Position numbers and translations under genes: made by a program. Below the pieces are notes generated by a model. It worked only from the letters and a program-made list of their open reading frames with translations. It had not been told where the DNA came from and made no database searches. 64,000 bases of DNA from Salvator merianae (lineage: Eukaryota; Chordata; Lepidosauria; Squamata; Teiidae): positions 9,854,787 to 9,918,786 of the forward strand of contig QVOM02000053.1 in the NCBI GenBank assembly GCA_003586115.2, read 5' to 3'. Shown one piece after another: positions 34,485-45,834 of this stretch; the stretch's first letter is position 1; the number at the start of each line of letters is the position of its first letter.

Positions 34485-34735
34485 AATAATAACGCTTCAT
34501 ATTTATATAATGCTTTCGAAGTATTAAAAACATTTCATATATTTTTATGTTAGCAATCCTTTCAATAACTGCATGGGAAGCCAGTCTTATTATCACCATA
34601 TTACAGTTACAGGCAGAGACTGAGAAAATAATGGTCACCTGGTGAGTTTATGGGAGAGGTGAGATTTGAACTGGGCCCTTCCCAATTCACACGTCAGGAT
34701 CTTAGATGCTATGCTACAATAGCTCTCAGCTATAT
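34485..34735 (-). repeat. MIR-type SINE, minus strand, nearly full length
   Basis: Read on the minus strand, it starts 'agctattgtagcatagcatctaagatcctgacg', passes 'agttcaaatctcacc' (box-B-like), 'ggtgaccattattttctcagtctctgcctgtaactgtaatatggtgataataagac' and 'cagttattgaaaggattgc', and ends 'ataaatatgaag'. Order and length fit MIR well. It is ancient and inactive. Confidence 0.75.
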
Positions 34736-35383
34736 AATAAAGGAGAAAGTCATAAATAAAACTATTCAGTAGTGATCACAAGACATAATTTAGCAGGTAC
34801 TGCCCATACACCATTTCCATTCATTTCAAGGTATCTTGCATCAGAGTCGCGTTGGTGGGACACAGAAAGAATAACCTAATACACAAGAATATGATTTCGG
34901 AGGGAGGTTCTTTTTTATCGGACTGATTAAACAATCATTGAATTGTAGTTTCAACATGTTTATTACCTCCAGCTTGTAACAGTCCAAATACATTAACTAC
35001 AACAACAATAAACACAGCGATTTTTGTGACTGATCAAAATATGTTCAACAAAATACGTTCTTGCCAAATATTGGTTTCGATTACTATTTTATACTGAATG
35101 TAGATAAGCAATTATTATTATTAATAATAATACAATGTGCATAAGGAAAGAATTATCAGCACATTTTAAAATGTATAGCTATCTCCTAATATAAGAAGTC
35201 ATTTCCCATTAAATTATCAATCAACATTATATTGTCAAAACCAACATCCAAAATTCTACATGCTCTTCTACTTTCTACTAGCCTCTATGGGAAGCTCCTG
35301 AAAAAAAGAATCACACTGTGGTACTGACTTTGCCTCAAACTAAATTAGTGAACAGAAGAAAAGTATACCAATATGGAAATTCT
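34736..35383. other. Unassigned AT-rich sequence
   Basis: A short ATT/AAT palindromic run is at 35111-35132. I see nothing else. Confidence 0.4.
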
Positions 35384-35582
35384 GGGAGTGGCTATAGCTC
35401 ACTGGTAGAGCAAACTGCTTGGAGAACAGAGAGTTGCCAGTTCAATCCTCAGTATCTCCCTGAAAGCAAACAATGGCAAACCACTTCTGTATTTCTGCCA
35501 AGAAAGCTGCATGGAGGGTCCCGTGAACGTCTCCATGCAGACAACCAGGAGTTGGACATAATTTGGTGATGCCCAACAACAA
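35384..35582 (+). repeat. tRNA-derived SINE (GGGAGTGGC family), full length
   Basis: It begins GGGAGTGGCTATAGCTCACT with box A (TAGCTCACTGG) and has a box B-like GTTCAATCC at about 35439. A body with 'caatggcaaaccacttctgtatttctgcc' follows. It ends 'gagttggacataatttggtgatgcccaacaacaa', which resembles the RTE-BovB 3' end. This is the most complete copy in the window and can serve as the reference for those at 14553, 31063, 31241 and 39565. It was presumably transcribed by RNA polymerase III and mobilised by BovB. Confidence 0.88.
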
Positions 35583-35621
35583 TGGAAATGTTAGCATATC
35601 AGTGTTATAGTTTTGGATATT

Positions 35622-35748
35622 GAGGCTGCATTAAGATCTCACTCACTTATTCCGCTATATTTGTACTTTCCTGAATATTCGTGCTTTTATTTAGGATTAG
35701 GGAATATCCAAATATAGTGGAACATGTCAGTGATGTCTGATGTAGCCA
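35622..35748. mobile_element. Small inverted-repeat element (about 127 bp)
   Basis: The left arm AGGCTGCATTAAGATCTCAC ... 'ttccgctatatttg' pairs with the right arm 'caaatatagtggaa' ... 'cagtgatgtctgatgtagcca' over about 40 bp, with roughly three quarters of bases matching by eye. The middle is AT-rich. It looks like a decayed MITE of unknown superfamily. Confidence 0.55.
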
Positions 35749-38700
35749 TAGAAATCATCATTGGTAGTTTTCAGAGATAAGATTTTGGCCAATCTGGTCT
35801 ACAATTCCAGACTGCAATGCTACCTAGATTAAACTAGATTAAACTGCATAGCCACTTATTAACAGTGGAATCTGAGCTATTGCAGAGTTGGTGGTGAACC
35901 AATTTTCCATTAGTTCAGAACTAGCAAGCCAGTAATGCCTAGTGTTTGCACAGTTATCTCTTGAATAATGTGGAAGCTCTGTTCTGGGAAACCACCATGT
36001 TATGTTTATGGATAACTGAAATGCTATTTATAATAAGGTAGTATACAACATGGTTTTATGCCATTCAAGGGACGCCACATTTTACTCTCCACCTGCAAAT
36101 AAATGAAACCATGCTATACAACTCATGACCATAATATTGTTTAGAGACCACCTTCCATGTTATGGGGCTTTACACAACAACAACACCTCCAGGCATTGCC
36201 TGAAAATCATGCCATTTAGCAATACTCTGAAGTAAAGGTCGTCTAGAAACAAGAGATCTGAGCCACAAAGCAGAGCACACTCCTGACACAAAGCACATGT
36301 CTGGGTATTTTGATGGTGCAAAAATACCCAGAAGTGTGCATGTTCTAGCCTCTACTCAGGCACAGTGGCCATTTTTGCATCAGATTCAGCCATGTGCATG
36401 TGTAGGGAGCCATTTTATTCAGTAGAACCAGGCTATCAAGCTTCCAGAGCAGGAGGTGATAGCACTATTTCGCGGTTTCTCAAAAATAGAATATAACGGC
36501 ATTTCATCCCTATATCACACGGCTAGATTGGGGCTGCCTATCTGGATGCAGCCCAACTTTCAATAAAATTTGCCAGGCAGCATGAAGTACCTTTTATTGA
36601 AAATAAACCTTCGTGGAAGTAACAATACCTAATTATTTTAAAAATTAATAAGGTGATGTATTTCAATCAGAGAAGCAGAAACAAAATTAAAGGCATGCCA
36701 AAATACGAAGGTATTCTTTGGACACCTTCACATAAATGATTAGGGTTGATTTACAAAATGCCTGATAACCAAGAGCCCAAGATATTTTTGTCTCCTACTA
36801 TTGTGTGTAATTCATTTAAAATAGATTGGTGATGGATTATACTCTATAATACCTTTCTAACTTCTGTAGTGTTAAGAATTTCATAAGGTTTCCTCTTTAC
36901 TGCCGTGGTGCAAGGAACAGATAGAGACTAGGGACTACGAGGCTCACAGAAGTTGAGCATAAATTCTATTATTAGTTCTCCCAACTGATTTTGCAAAGTA
37001 TTACAAACTCTTATCTTGATTTCCTGCATGCAAGGGAGATCTTTTTTTTTTTTTTTTCCTGGCTGCTAAAATCTTCCTTTTTTACTTTTTACATTTTCAT
37101 AAGAACCAACCATTGTTACCAGATACCTATGAGACAAGAAAAGGGGGGGAAAGAGAAAAAAGGTACGTCGTGATGATGAACAATAATAATTATTATAAAA
37201 AAAAATCAGGAACAAGAAAAAGCTTTAAAAGACCTGCCTATAGAAGGGAAGCCCCATTTCCTATATTATTCTGAATTCAGAAGAACAAGACAGAATCTTC
37301 TTGCTGTAGAAACTGTAATCATGCAAAGCTGTTTTTCAATATTTCTTTTCTTTGTTGGTGCCACACTTTGTGTGTGTGGGTACGCATGCAAACAAGACTG
37401 TCCAAATTGTTATGCACCATAATATGTATGGACAGATCTGTGAACCATTCTATCATTTCAGAAACTTGTTAGTGGCTGCAAAAACAGAAATAATGAGAAA
37501 AATATTTAATACACAGACCAGATTCAGAAAGGGAGCATGCAGGAAGATAGACAAAGCCCTTTTTGTGTTCTCTTGCCACGTATCAGCTAACAACATCCAA
37601 TCTTCCTATGTTAAATATGATCAGAGTTTGGCCAAGAGGAATAATTCTTCAGCATGGATTTCCACAGCAATACTGGATTTAATATAGCAACGCATGCAGC
37701 CAACTGCATTTAAAAATGCAACTCTAGTGCTAATCGAGATTTTACATGTCTAGTTACGCTATCATCAGCTAGTCTTTCTGATGAGAACAATCAGTAGCAA
37801 TATACACGCTAACAAGAAACACTGGGTACTAATCTGTAAAACAGCCCAACTACAAAGCAGAAATCTGTTCCATGCAATTTTTGGTAGTATTAAATGCATT
37901 CTATTGTACCAAGCAATGCACACAATGTAGTCAAAAGTGATAGAATCACTGCAGTTTTCAACATCCTGAGGTCCTTATCAGTCCAAGGGGAGATATTCAT
38001 CAAATAAAAAGTCTCTTCTAGTTCTTCTGTCTCAAAAGGCAGGGATCAGATTGTTAACATTGTTCAGATACCCTTAGCAGTTGAGAGGAGACTTTAAAAG
38101 GTCCTGCAAGAAAAGTTGTAGCTGCTAAATTCCCTTTCTAAGACACCAGCTAAGTGATGGGGTGCCTTATCCTTTCTACCTGGTCATCCTACTTGGCAGA
38201 AGTTGATTTTGTGCTAGAGTTTAGCAGCAAAAGCCTTAGCTAAGATAAGCAGAGAAGGACTGGACAAGAACAGATTTCTAAGGATGGCCACTCCCTCTTT
38301 GACAACCAAAGGATTAAACTGCTTCACTTATCTCAGAACCACTGTAAGCTTTGCTGATAACTCCCAACACCCATCCTGGAGAAGGTGTTTGACAGGCAGA
38401 GGGAAGTACAGTGCATAAACAAATACAGTCATTATGTGGCTGGCCATGTTTAGTGAAGAGAATTATTGTCTGCTGACTCTCTAGTGAGTATCCACCAGAA
38501 ATATGGCATTTTGCTACATCCCTGCACATACCAAAACCTTTTAGTTTTCGTGGTTCTAATTGAAATTGATCCAGTGCTATAAGTTATGGAAATCAGAATA
38601 GCTGGGGACACCAACCAGAAAGTATCATCATCTGCACCTCACCATAGGAGACATATTTTTCATCTTCACCCTCACAGTTGGCAGAAACCTTTGAATCAAA

Positions 38701-38945
38701 GTACAGATTTCATTAATTCTCCATTTGAATCCCAAGGAAGACCAGAGCCCACATCCTATGTGGTGTTGGGTGTGGGTAAGTGCAGCCAGAAGTCCCACCC
38801 TCCGCTGAAAGCCAGTTTGTGAGCTTTCATTGAAGTCCAAAGGGCACACTGTTCTTACTGCTCAATCCTCCAACTGCCTGCCACTGCCAAAGTGCAGCTA
38901 TTAAGGAAGCAAAAATCAGCCAAATCTTCCTCCAATGCAAACCCA
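35749..38945. other. Mostly unassigned, 3.2 kb
   Basis: 36285-36560 may be a dispersed repeat (see 5979). It includes 'aaaatacccagaagtg' and 'cagtggccatttttgc'. A poly-T run is at 37042-37059. Frames up to 111 codons (37352-37687) show no motif. I see no supported gene. Confidence 0.35.
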
Positions 38946-39348
38946 AGACCATGTCTGCACCTGGAAGTAGTCCAGCTTAAGAAGGGATATCACTAATGGA
39001 GACCCTGCCCCCTCCTAGTACGCTCCATCACCATAGGACAGAACATAAATTGGATCCAACCAGACTAGGAGGTCCAAAATGGCCACCTAGACTGATATAC
39101 CAGTAGATCTCTTTAAAGAGGTCTACTTGCATACAAGCAGCAGAACACTGGATTGCGGAGGTGTGTGAATGGAGCATGCTTCTGTGGTCTGGTATACCAT
39201 GAGGAACTCATTCCAGTGGTGCAAGTACCACTGACCTGAGACCTTCAGGGCCTCCAAGGAACAGAACTATCAGCTCCTGTACTGCTCAGTCCCATACAAG
39301 GCATTCTGCCCTATACCAGAATAAGTAAGGCAAGTGTGGAAACCGCTT
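38946..39348. mobile_element. MITE, family F copy 1 (about 403 bp)
   Basis: The ends are AGACCATGTCTGCACCTGG and, inward from the right, AAGCGGTTTCCACACTTGC, a weak inverted pair. The interior shares 'ataccagtagatctctttaaagaggtctac' and 'ctggtatacca' with 13850-14290. It is non-coding and the boundaries are approximate. Confidence 0.5.
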
Positions 39349-39564
39349 AGATTTCTGCTTCATTCCCATTCTGAACTTGGTCCCGGTTTCTTCCGCTACA
39401 ATTTCTATTAAAACTGTGTTTCTATTTAAACTGTCATCATTAGTCTTTTCTTCTCTTTTTTGGTTAAGTTTAAGTGGTTATGTTTCTTGCAATCCATAAG
39501 AAGTACAGCCTTTTAGTATACTTACTAGAAATTCTCAGAAGTTTGAGCAACATCAACCCTTCTC

Positions 39565-39720
39565 TTCCATCACATTCTTTTGACAGACCATGCAGAAGGT
39601 TCCAGGTTCAATCTTCAGCATCCCCCTGGTACAAAGCAATGGCAAAACACTTCCACACTGTTGCAAACAAACTGCCTGGATTTGTCCCTGGAAAGGTGCT
39701 GGCAATTGAACTGGAGTCCT
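39565..39720 (+). repeat. tRNA-derived SINE fragment, plus strand
   Basis: 'aaggttccaggttcaatcttcagcatccccctggtacaaagcaatggcaaaacacttccacactgttgcaaacaaactgcctgg' follows box B and body of the SINE at 35384 with several changes. The head is nearly lost. Confidence 0.65.
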
Positions 39721-40148
39721 TCTGCAAGGAATCAGATGCTATCCCACTTAGTTATGGTCACTTGCGCAAAAGGAATTAGCAGGGGCGAGTTCCAACCAGG
39801 TATCAGCACCATAGGAAGGGCACAGCAGGCCAATGAGTTGTATAACAGAAAGAGGTGGCTACATTCCACCTTCAAGACTGAGATATCTCACCACAGCCTC
39901 CCAGAAAGGTAAGGCTGACTAGTGGTCACTGCAACTGACATTACTGTTTGAGGGAGGAATGCAGCTAGGCGTTGAGTTATCCACATGGCAAAACTCCTTA
40001 GCATGTGCAAATATTCCATCTTTTTTTCCAAGAGGACTCACTGGCAATAGTACTCATTGTTTTCATACTGGCTAGAGAGATGGATAAATGTTATACGGTT
40101 GTTCTGATGTCCATCCAGGAGCTATGAGAGTTCATCCACACATTATGT
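39721..40148. other. Unassigned sequence
   Basis: I see nothing that I can name. Confidence 0.4.
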
Positions 40149-40492
40149 CGTTGTTCAGTCATTCAGTTGTGTCCAACTCTTCATGACCCCATGGACCACA
40201 GCGCCAGGCCCTTCTGTCCTCCATTGGCTCCCAAAGTCTGCCCAAGCTCATGTTTATTGCCTTCATAACACTATCTATCCATTTCATCCTCTGCCATCCC
40301 CTTCTCTTTTTGCCTTCAGTTTTTCCTAGCCTCAGGGTTTTTCTTTTTCCAATGAGTCCTGCTTTCTCAATATGTGGCCAAGGTATCTGAGCTTCAGTTT
40401 CAGTATTTGTCCTTCCAAAGAACAGTCGGGGTTGATCTCCTTTAGTATTGACAGTAACTGGATTGCCTTGCAATCCAAAGGACTCTCACAAG
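40149..40492 (-). repeat. RTE-BovB LINE 3' end, copy 1, minus strand
   Basis: On the minus strand (40473 down to 40159) an open stretch carries the BovB reverse-transcriptase C-terminus: a GKTEGKKRRGWQRMKW segment, then NMSLGRL, EDRRAWR and a terminal LDTTE. I know the equivalent residues from ruminant BovB, and the plus-strand text beginning CGTTGTTCAGTCATTCAG matches its best known part. Only about 100 codons are left, so it has no polymerase activity. BovB moves by target-primed reverse transcription, which explains the 5' truncation. It lies directly next to a second copy. Confidence 0.92.
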
Positions 40493-40826
40493 TTGTTGTT
40501 CAGCCACATCCAGTTCTTTGTGACTCCATAAACCTTAGCAGGTCAAGCCCTTCAGTCCTCCACTATCTCTCAGAGTTTGCCCAAGCTCATGTTCGTTGCT
40601 TCCATGGTACTATCTCTCCATCTCATCCTCTGCCTTCCCTTTCTCCTTTTGCCTTCCACCTTTTGCAGCGTCAGGAGCTTTCCCAGTGAGTCCTGTCTTC
40701 TCATTACCTGGCCAAAGTATGTGAGCTTCAGCTTCAGTATTTGTCCTTCCAACGAACAGTCAGGATTGATTTCCTTTAGTATTGATTTATCTGATCTCCT
40801 TGCAGTTTAAGGGACTCTCAAAACTC
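40493..40826 (-). repeat. RTE-BovB LINE 3' end, copy 2, minus strand
   Basis: The minus-strand frame at 40752-40570 reads GQVMRRQDSLGK, then KVEGKRRKGRQRMRW and TNMSLGKL, the same domain as the neighbour. After that it continues to TTGTTGTTCAGCC at its 3' end. Both copies start near the same BovB position ('actctcacaag' / 'gactctcaaaactc'), so this is a tandem arrangement of equal 5'-truncated segments. The two differ at many sites and are therefore old or independent. Confidence 0.92.
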
Positions 40827-41400
40827 ACACATTGTAGGAAAGATTTTTATGGATTTAGATGCATATTTCTACACTGGACCTACCATCATTAAGAAAAATG
40901 AAGGACATTAACGTTTTACACCAGTAAGTTGGTCACAGCTTTTATTTTTCTAAAAGAAAAAGCATAAGTTACATAACAAAGCTTATTTTTTACCTTACTG
41001 TTTTAGATTCTGCTATACGTTGTGCAAGTACAAAGGAAGAGTTCCCTTATTCAAGCAAAGACTCCCTGCTTCCCTCTTGTGTGCTACTCTAGAGCGTAAT
41101 ACTTTTAATTTGAGGACTCCAATTCACAATGCTTTACTGACAAATTGTATAGAGCATCTTTTCAAGGAGCCTGGAAGTAAGGGGAACAAGTACCAGGAAA
41201 CCTCCTTTGCAGAAGCAACATTCCTTTGATTTATCTCTGAAACACTGCTTGAATTTATTTGGACATTAGAGGAATAAATGGAAGGCAATGGAGAGGTTGC
41301 TTGAAGCCGCTTAAGACTGGATTTAAAAAATTGAGAAAGGGTAAAATATCACCCTTGTAAGACTTCTGCAGAACTTTATGAGGTCCAAAAATACCAACTG
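40827..41400. other. Unassigned sequence
   Basis: I see no gene or repeat that I can support. Confidence 0.4.
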
Positions 41401-41560
41401 GTTCATAACAGGGTTGTAAGGCTGTTAACAAGAACTGTGTGTTTTGAACACCATGCACCAGTGCTTCAACAACTGCACTGGCTCCCACTCCATTTCAGGG
41501 CCTAATTTAAACCTTGGTGGAAGGGATGCCAAAACTGTCCTGGCACCTGCTCAGAAGGCC
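41401..41560 (+). repeat. L2/CR1-like LINE reverse-transcriptase fragment, plus strand
   Basis: In the plus strand near 41425-41510 the translation reads FEHHAPVLQQLHWLPLHFRA, the 'H-x-PVL-x-x-LHWLP' motif of L2/CR1-clade reverse transcriptases. Stops follow. This is the same protein region as at 1394-1684, in the opposite orientation. Confidence 0.75.
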
Positions 41561-41840
41561 AGCTGGTCTCTGAGATGTTCCCCTAACACATGCATTACCA
41601 CTGGTTTCTATTGCTTCCACAGCACAACTTTACTTAGCAAGCCATTTTTGAGGAACCTAACCCTCACTTTACGCAAGGTTCTAATGTATCCTTGATTATA
41701 AGCTGCACAGAAAACTTTTGGTTATTGGGTGACTACAGAAATCTTCCACACAAACAAAGGGATAAATCAGGATGTAATCAGTGTGATTCAGCCAATAATC
41801 TTTAAGGTTTTAAACACGTCCTACCTTAACGTCAACATAA

Positions 41841-42030
41841 TGCAGTGATTAGAGGGGTAAACTAAGACCTAGGGTTCCTGGCTTTGAATCCCCATTCAGC
41901 CATGGAAGCATACTGGATGACTTTGGCTCAGTCTGGGCTTCTCAGCTGAAGCTAACTCACAGGGGTTGTTGTGAACATAAAATGGAAGGGAGGAGAATAA
42001 TAAGTTTATAAGAAAATCAGCAACACTTTG
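41841..42030 (+). repeat. tRNA-derived/MIR-like SINE, plus strand
   Basis: It starts 'tgcagtgattagaggggtaaactaagacc', has box-B-like 'ctttgaatcccc', then 'attcagccatggaagc', 'gatgactttggctcag' and 'aactcacaggggttgttgtgaac'. It ends in 'aagtttataagaaa'. This is the standard order of the common reptile SINE seen in reverse at 9326 and 51115. Confidence 0.75.
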
Positions 42031-42175
42031 CTAGAGCAGGTCATGATAACTTAGTCCCATTTTGTACTTGTTTGTCATCCTGGAACAAGCAGCTCCCTAG
42101 TAAAGGACCAGGCATGAGGCTGGCAATGTGGATGAACTTGGCCAATGACATTTGAGCAATACTTGGCCTGCTGGA

Positions 42176-42227
42176 AGTACAATGACCCTCCATTCTATAA
42201 AAGTACAATGACCCTCCATTCTACAAA
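42176..42227 (+). repeat. 26-bp tandem duplication
   Basis: The unit AGTACAATGACCCTCCATTC plus six bases occurs twice, at 42176-42201 and 42202-42227, with one difference. This is a recent local duplication. Confidence 0.9.
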
Positions 42228-42464
42228 AGCAGTGCATTCAACCTGCTGAAGAATCATGTGGCTGCTAGCCTGGGCTGCCTGGAAGACAGACTGCCAAAAA
42301 AGCAAGGGGTGGCTTTGAACATACTCAGGGCATGCCAGGAGCAAGGGAAAGTAGTACAGAGAGACCATGAACACAACAGGGAAGACTATGTTCAGGGAAG
42401 GCAACACTGGAAGCCCAGAAATACAACTGCCAGAACTGTTCAAAGGGCTAGGCCGGTTGTTCTA

Positions 42465-42871
42465 GGGCCTGTTCACACTGACATGCTAGGGAGTGTGTTT
42501 ACACTCACTAGCACAATGTGCCTGCACTCTAAGGCAGCTTCAGTTAAAACATTGTCCACAGCTTGACCAGAAGCGGCTGGATTGCTCCCAGTCAACAGTG
42601 TTTGCACCTGCTTCCGGATGTGAACGCTATGAGACTGTGGCGTGGTGCAGCACAGCGCAGCTGTGACTGCACATTCACATACTGCATGCCATATCCCTGG
42701 TCATCATGGCAGCAGCCATACATTTCCATGGCCACTGTCATGACAGACAGGCATGCATTCACACTGTGCCATTCTAGCATTCAGAGTGTGAATGGCTGCC
42801 ATATCACTGGGTCTGTTCCAGCTTAGAATGGTATAATTCAACCATTCTAAGCTGCAAAGTGTGAACAGCCC
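42465..42871 (+). mobile_element. MITE family B, copy 2 (407 bp)
   Basis: The ends are GGGCCTGTTCACACT and, inward from the right, GGGCTGTTCACACTTT, almost identical. TCTA lies directly outside both ends and is a possible short duplication. The interior holds 'cactcactagcac', 'ggattgctcccagtcaac', 'gcattcacactgtgcc' and a CCATTCTAAGCTG end. It faces copy 3 at 43015 in inverted orientation. The frames of 62-102 codons across it are not genes. Confidence 0.85.
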
Positions 42872-43014
42872 TCTAGACTTATTACATGGTTCATGCACAC
42901 TTCTGGCTTATTCCTTCTAGCTTTCTAAACTGCAAATTGTGTAAACTGTCTGGACAATTCCATGCCACCTGCATTTCAGGGGAATGAAAGGATGGCTCAC
43001 CACAGTAACCAAGA
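42872..43014. other. Spacer between two inverted MITEs
   Basis: 143 bp of unassigned sequence separates family B copies 2 and 3. Confidence 0.6.
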
Positions 43015-43455
43015 ACCTTTTTTCACTTTCTAGCTTGGAAGGCGATAATTATCCCATTCTAAGGTGGAACAGACCTCTCAGCATGAAAACTATTAGCGCT
43101 GCGAAGCCCAGAATATACTGGCAGTGGGACAGCAGTATTCACAGTGCAAATGCTGGTAGCCTGCGCCATGACAGCAGCCAGGGAAAATTCTGGCTGCTGC
43201 CATGGCAACCAGGAACACAGCGTGACTGCACAGCCATGCCACTCAGTGTTTGCACCCAAAAGAGGATGCAAATGCAGTGTACCGGGAACTGTGCAGCTGC
43301 TCCCAGTACAGCTGTGGAGCATGATTGTGCTCTCCACAGCAAGTAACAATTGGGAGCAGCTGTAGTCTGCTCCTGATTGTGAGCACCTCTGTGCGGTGCG
43401 GATTGCCTTCCCTAGGGAGTGCCCTAATGCTCACTAGTATAAAGTGCAAAAAGGT
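43015..43455 (-). mobile_element. MITE family B, copy 3 (441 bp), inverted
   Basis: The ends are ACCTTTTTTCACTTTCTAGC and, inward from the right, ACCTTTTTGCACTTTATACT. In reverse order the interior mirrors copies 2 and 4: a 'cattctaaggtggaac' end on the left, 'agctgctcccag', 'gagcagctgtagtctgctcc' and 'ctcactagtat' on the right. It is non-coding, although frames up to 120 codons cross it. Confidence 0.8.
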
Positions 43456-45235
43456 CACAAGACAGTTTCTGCACTATATCCAGATTAACCATCACAATAG
43501 AATACGTCCAGACAGTTCACTTCATTATAGTATGCAGTTTTTCAACCACCACCTTTTTGAGATAATTTTCACACACAAATAAGAAAGGGCAGACCTTAAG
43601 TTTCATTCCCCCATCCACTGTGCTGCAGAATTCTGCATAGGTGCTGGTACCCCCAGTACCCCCTGCCTTAGGTCTGCACATGATCTGAGGGCTGGCCCTG
43701 GCCTTCACCTCGCAGCTCACAAGCAAGAGGCCAAAGCAAAGGTACAAACACAATAGGCAATCAAAAGTTAAGTCTCCTCTAAACCTTTTCTGAAATACAT
43801 TTCTGCTCAAGGACAGGAACACTGAAAGGCTGTTTGAGAAGTGGAACTGAAGAAACTGTAGAGTTTGCTAAGCTTAACCCTTGTAATCCTTCTCAAGTAT
43901 TTCATGGGGAATTATATACCTGAATTATTAAGAATAGGGATGTGGGCGACGGATAACCTGTGCAGCAGGGGCTATACACACATGCATGTCAGATTTTATT
44001 TGCAGTTGTTATAATCAAGTTGCACTGGAAAGATTATTTTCCTTAGCATTGTCTTGCGCCATTTTCATAGTGAGTAATGACAACTGCCTAAATGAATAAA
44101 ATAATAAATTTCATTGTTACCACCTGCTCTTTTCTGTCTCAAGCAAAAAGAGGGGGGAAGGGAAAAGCTGCAAAATTTGCAAATGATGCTACTCTATGCT
44201 AAATTGTGTGGGATGTTTTATAAAGTGAATTAATATCCACTAGGGATGGAGCTGAGATCATCAAACTCATTTCACATAAGACAACAAATTGAATCTCTCC
44301 AGGGACGCAATACATGAAAAGCCAGTGTGCTATCAACTGATATTCCAGGCTTCTCTTAGGTAGATTTCTTTAAGCAAAATATTAAATATACTTTCAGGTC
44401 TGTTCCTATTGTTTTATTATTCACCACCTAATGAAATGCTACTTCTGTTTTCGCCAGATGGTAGTACATATAATTTTCAGGCCTCTGATTCACAGCATCA
44501 TACAAACAAATTGTATGGCAAACACTACCAGTCTAGAAATCCCCGATTATTATTTTTCTTTTTCTTTTTCAACATCAAACCAACCAAGCCTTTTTATCAC
44601 ACTGATGTTGCAGAAGGGTACATTATTTTAGATTTTAAAAAGCTGATCTTGAAGAACACTGGCTAGATTCCCTTCCCTTTCCCATCAGGACAGGTGGAAT
44701 AAATTCAATTGATTCACCGTGTGTGCATACATGCGCATGTTTATCCACGTTAAGAGCATAAACAGTACAATACAAAATGTACCCTTAATACACTTCCACA
44801 ATAACACACACTGTGTTCATACAGTGAAATAACACCATCCATATGAATCCTAGGAATTTAGTATATCTGACAGTTTCTCTCAACCACCCATAACATTCTT
44901 TCCTGTCTCATTGTAGCTGGCAAAAGAGAATTCTATAATTGAGTGGTACAGAACATGTGCCCTCCCTGCTAGAAGATGACAGATGGATTATAAAAACTTC
45001 AAAGCAGAGCATTTGGAGCACCAGGGGAGAGATAGTGGGTATTTGAACTCTCAGTCTTTACCCAGGAGACAATGGCACAGTGACATGGTGCATATATCAA
45101 GGAATGGTGTAACTAGATAGACATAATCTTTCTTTTCAGTACGTATTTAACATTCTGTTACGAACAAGTTTCAGCCTAGCTAAAGTGCAACTCATCTTAA
45201 TACTAATCATCATTGCCTGAAAGGCTACATGTCTC
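43456..45235. other. Unassigned sequence
   Basis: 44960-45090 may contain a very decayed SINE in reverse ('tatttgaactctcagtctttaccc'). I see nothing else that I can name. Confidence 0.35.
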
Positions 45236-45266
<31 letters not shown>

Positions 45267-45292
45267 TTTTTTTCTTCCTTTTTTTTTTTTTC
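45236..45292 (+). repeat. (CTTT)n / poly-pyrimidine tract
   Basis: CTTT units grade into poly-T. A 161-codon frame starts in it and is a chance reading. Confidence 0.95.
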
Positions 45293-45662
45293 AATTTTGG
45301 TTCAACAGCTCCTGTATAAAAGTAATTTTTAAAGGACACTGGCAACTTTTATCCAGTTACTTGGGACTGCTCGTTTTCTTTCTTTATCTTTTTTCTTATT
45401 ATCCTCTTTTAAATAACAGTGTATTTATATTGGCCTTATCTGTGTATTTTAATGTTTGCTTCCAAATGGACCTGTATGACTACATGGGTATGAAGGATAA
45501 AGCTGGGCTGCAAATCCTGGGGCTGTTGCCATATAAAAGTACTGTTCATCTGTACAGCATTCTTAAAAGATGTCACGGAAGTTACGCTAGAAGAAAAGGA
45601 CCTTTTCATGCAATCGCTGTATTAACGTTACACAAATATCTCATTTGTAGTAGTTTTGGGGG

Positions 45663-45834
45663 TTGTTGTGCCATGTTCTATAGTTCTTCTGAGAACCTAA
45701 GCTTTTGGACATAGCTATGATGTCCATCTTCAGAGGATCTAATTTCTGGAAGAGTCAAAACAACTGAAGATGGACATCATAGCTATGTCCGAAAGCTTAG
45801 GTTCTCAGAAGAACTATAGAACACAGCACAACAA
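45663..45834. repeat. 172-bp hairpin with 71-bp arms
   Basis: Left arm 45663-45733 and right arm 45764-45834 are reverse complements over 71 bp with three mismatches, around a 30-base spacer. Each arm contains TTCTATAGTTCTTCTGAGAA-type sequence and the smaller 'ggacatcatagctatgtcc' inverted motif. No target duplication is evident. It may be an inverted duplication of a shorter dispersed element. Confidence 0.93.

Noticed and set aside
35384..35460. tRNA gene (box A and box B present)
   Set aside because: The tRNA-like head is continuous with a SINE body and tail seen elsewhere in the window, and no cloverleaf with a proper acceptor stem is evident.
40159..40473. Functional reverse-transcriptase gene
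   Set aside because: Only the C-terminal hundred or so codons of BovB remain, with no catalytic core.
42984..43349. 120- and 96-codon overlapping frames
   Set aside because: They lie in MITE family B copy 3, which is non-coding in the other copies.
45229..45714. 161-codon hydrophobic frame that looks like a membrane protein
   Set aside because: The start lies in a (CTTT)n/poly-T tract that yields F, L and S residues, and the end runs into the hairpin at 45663.
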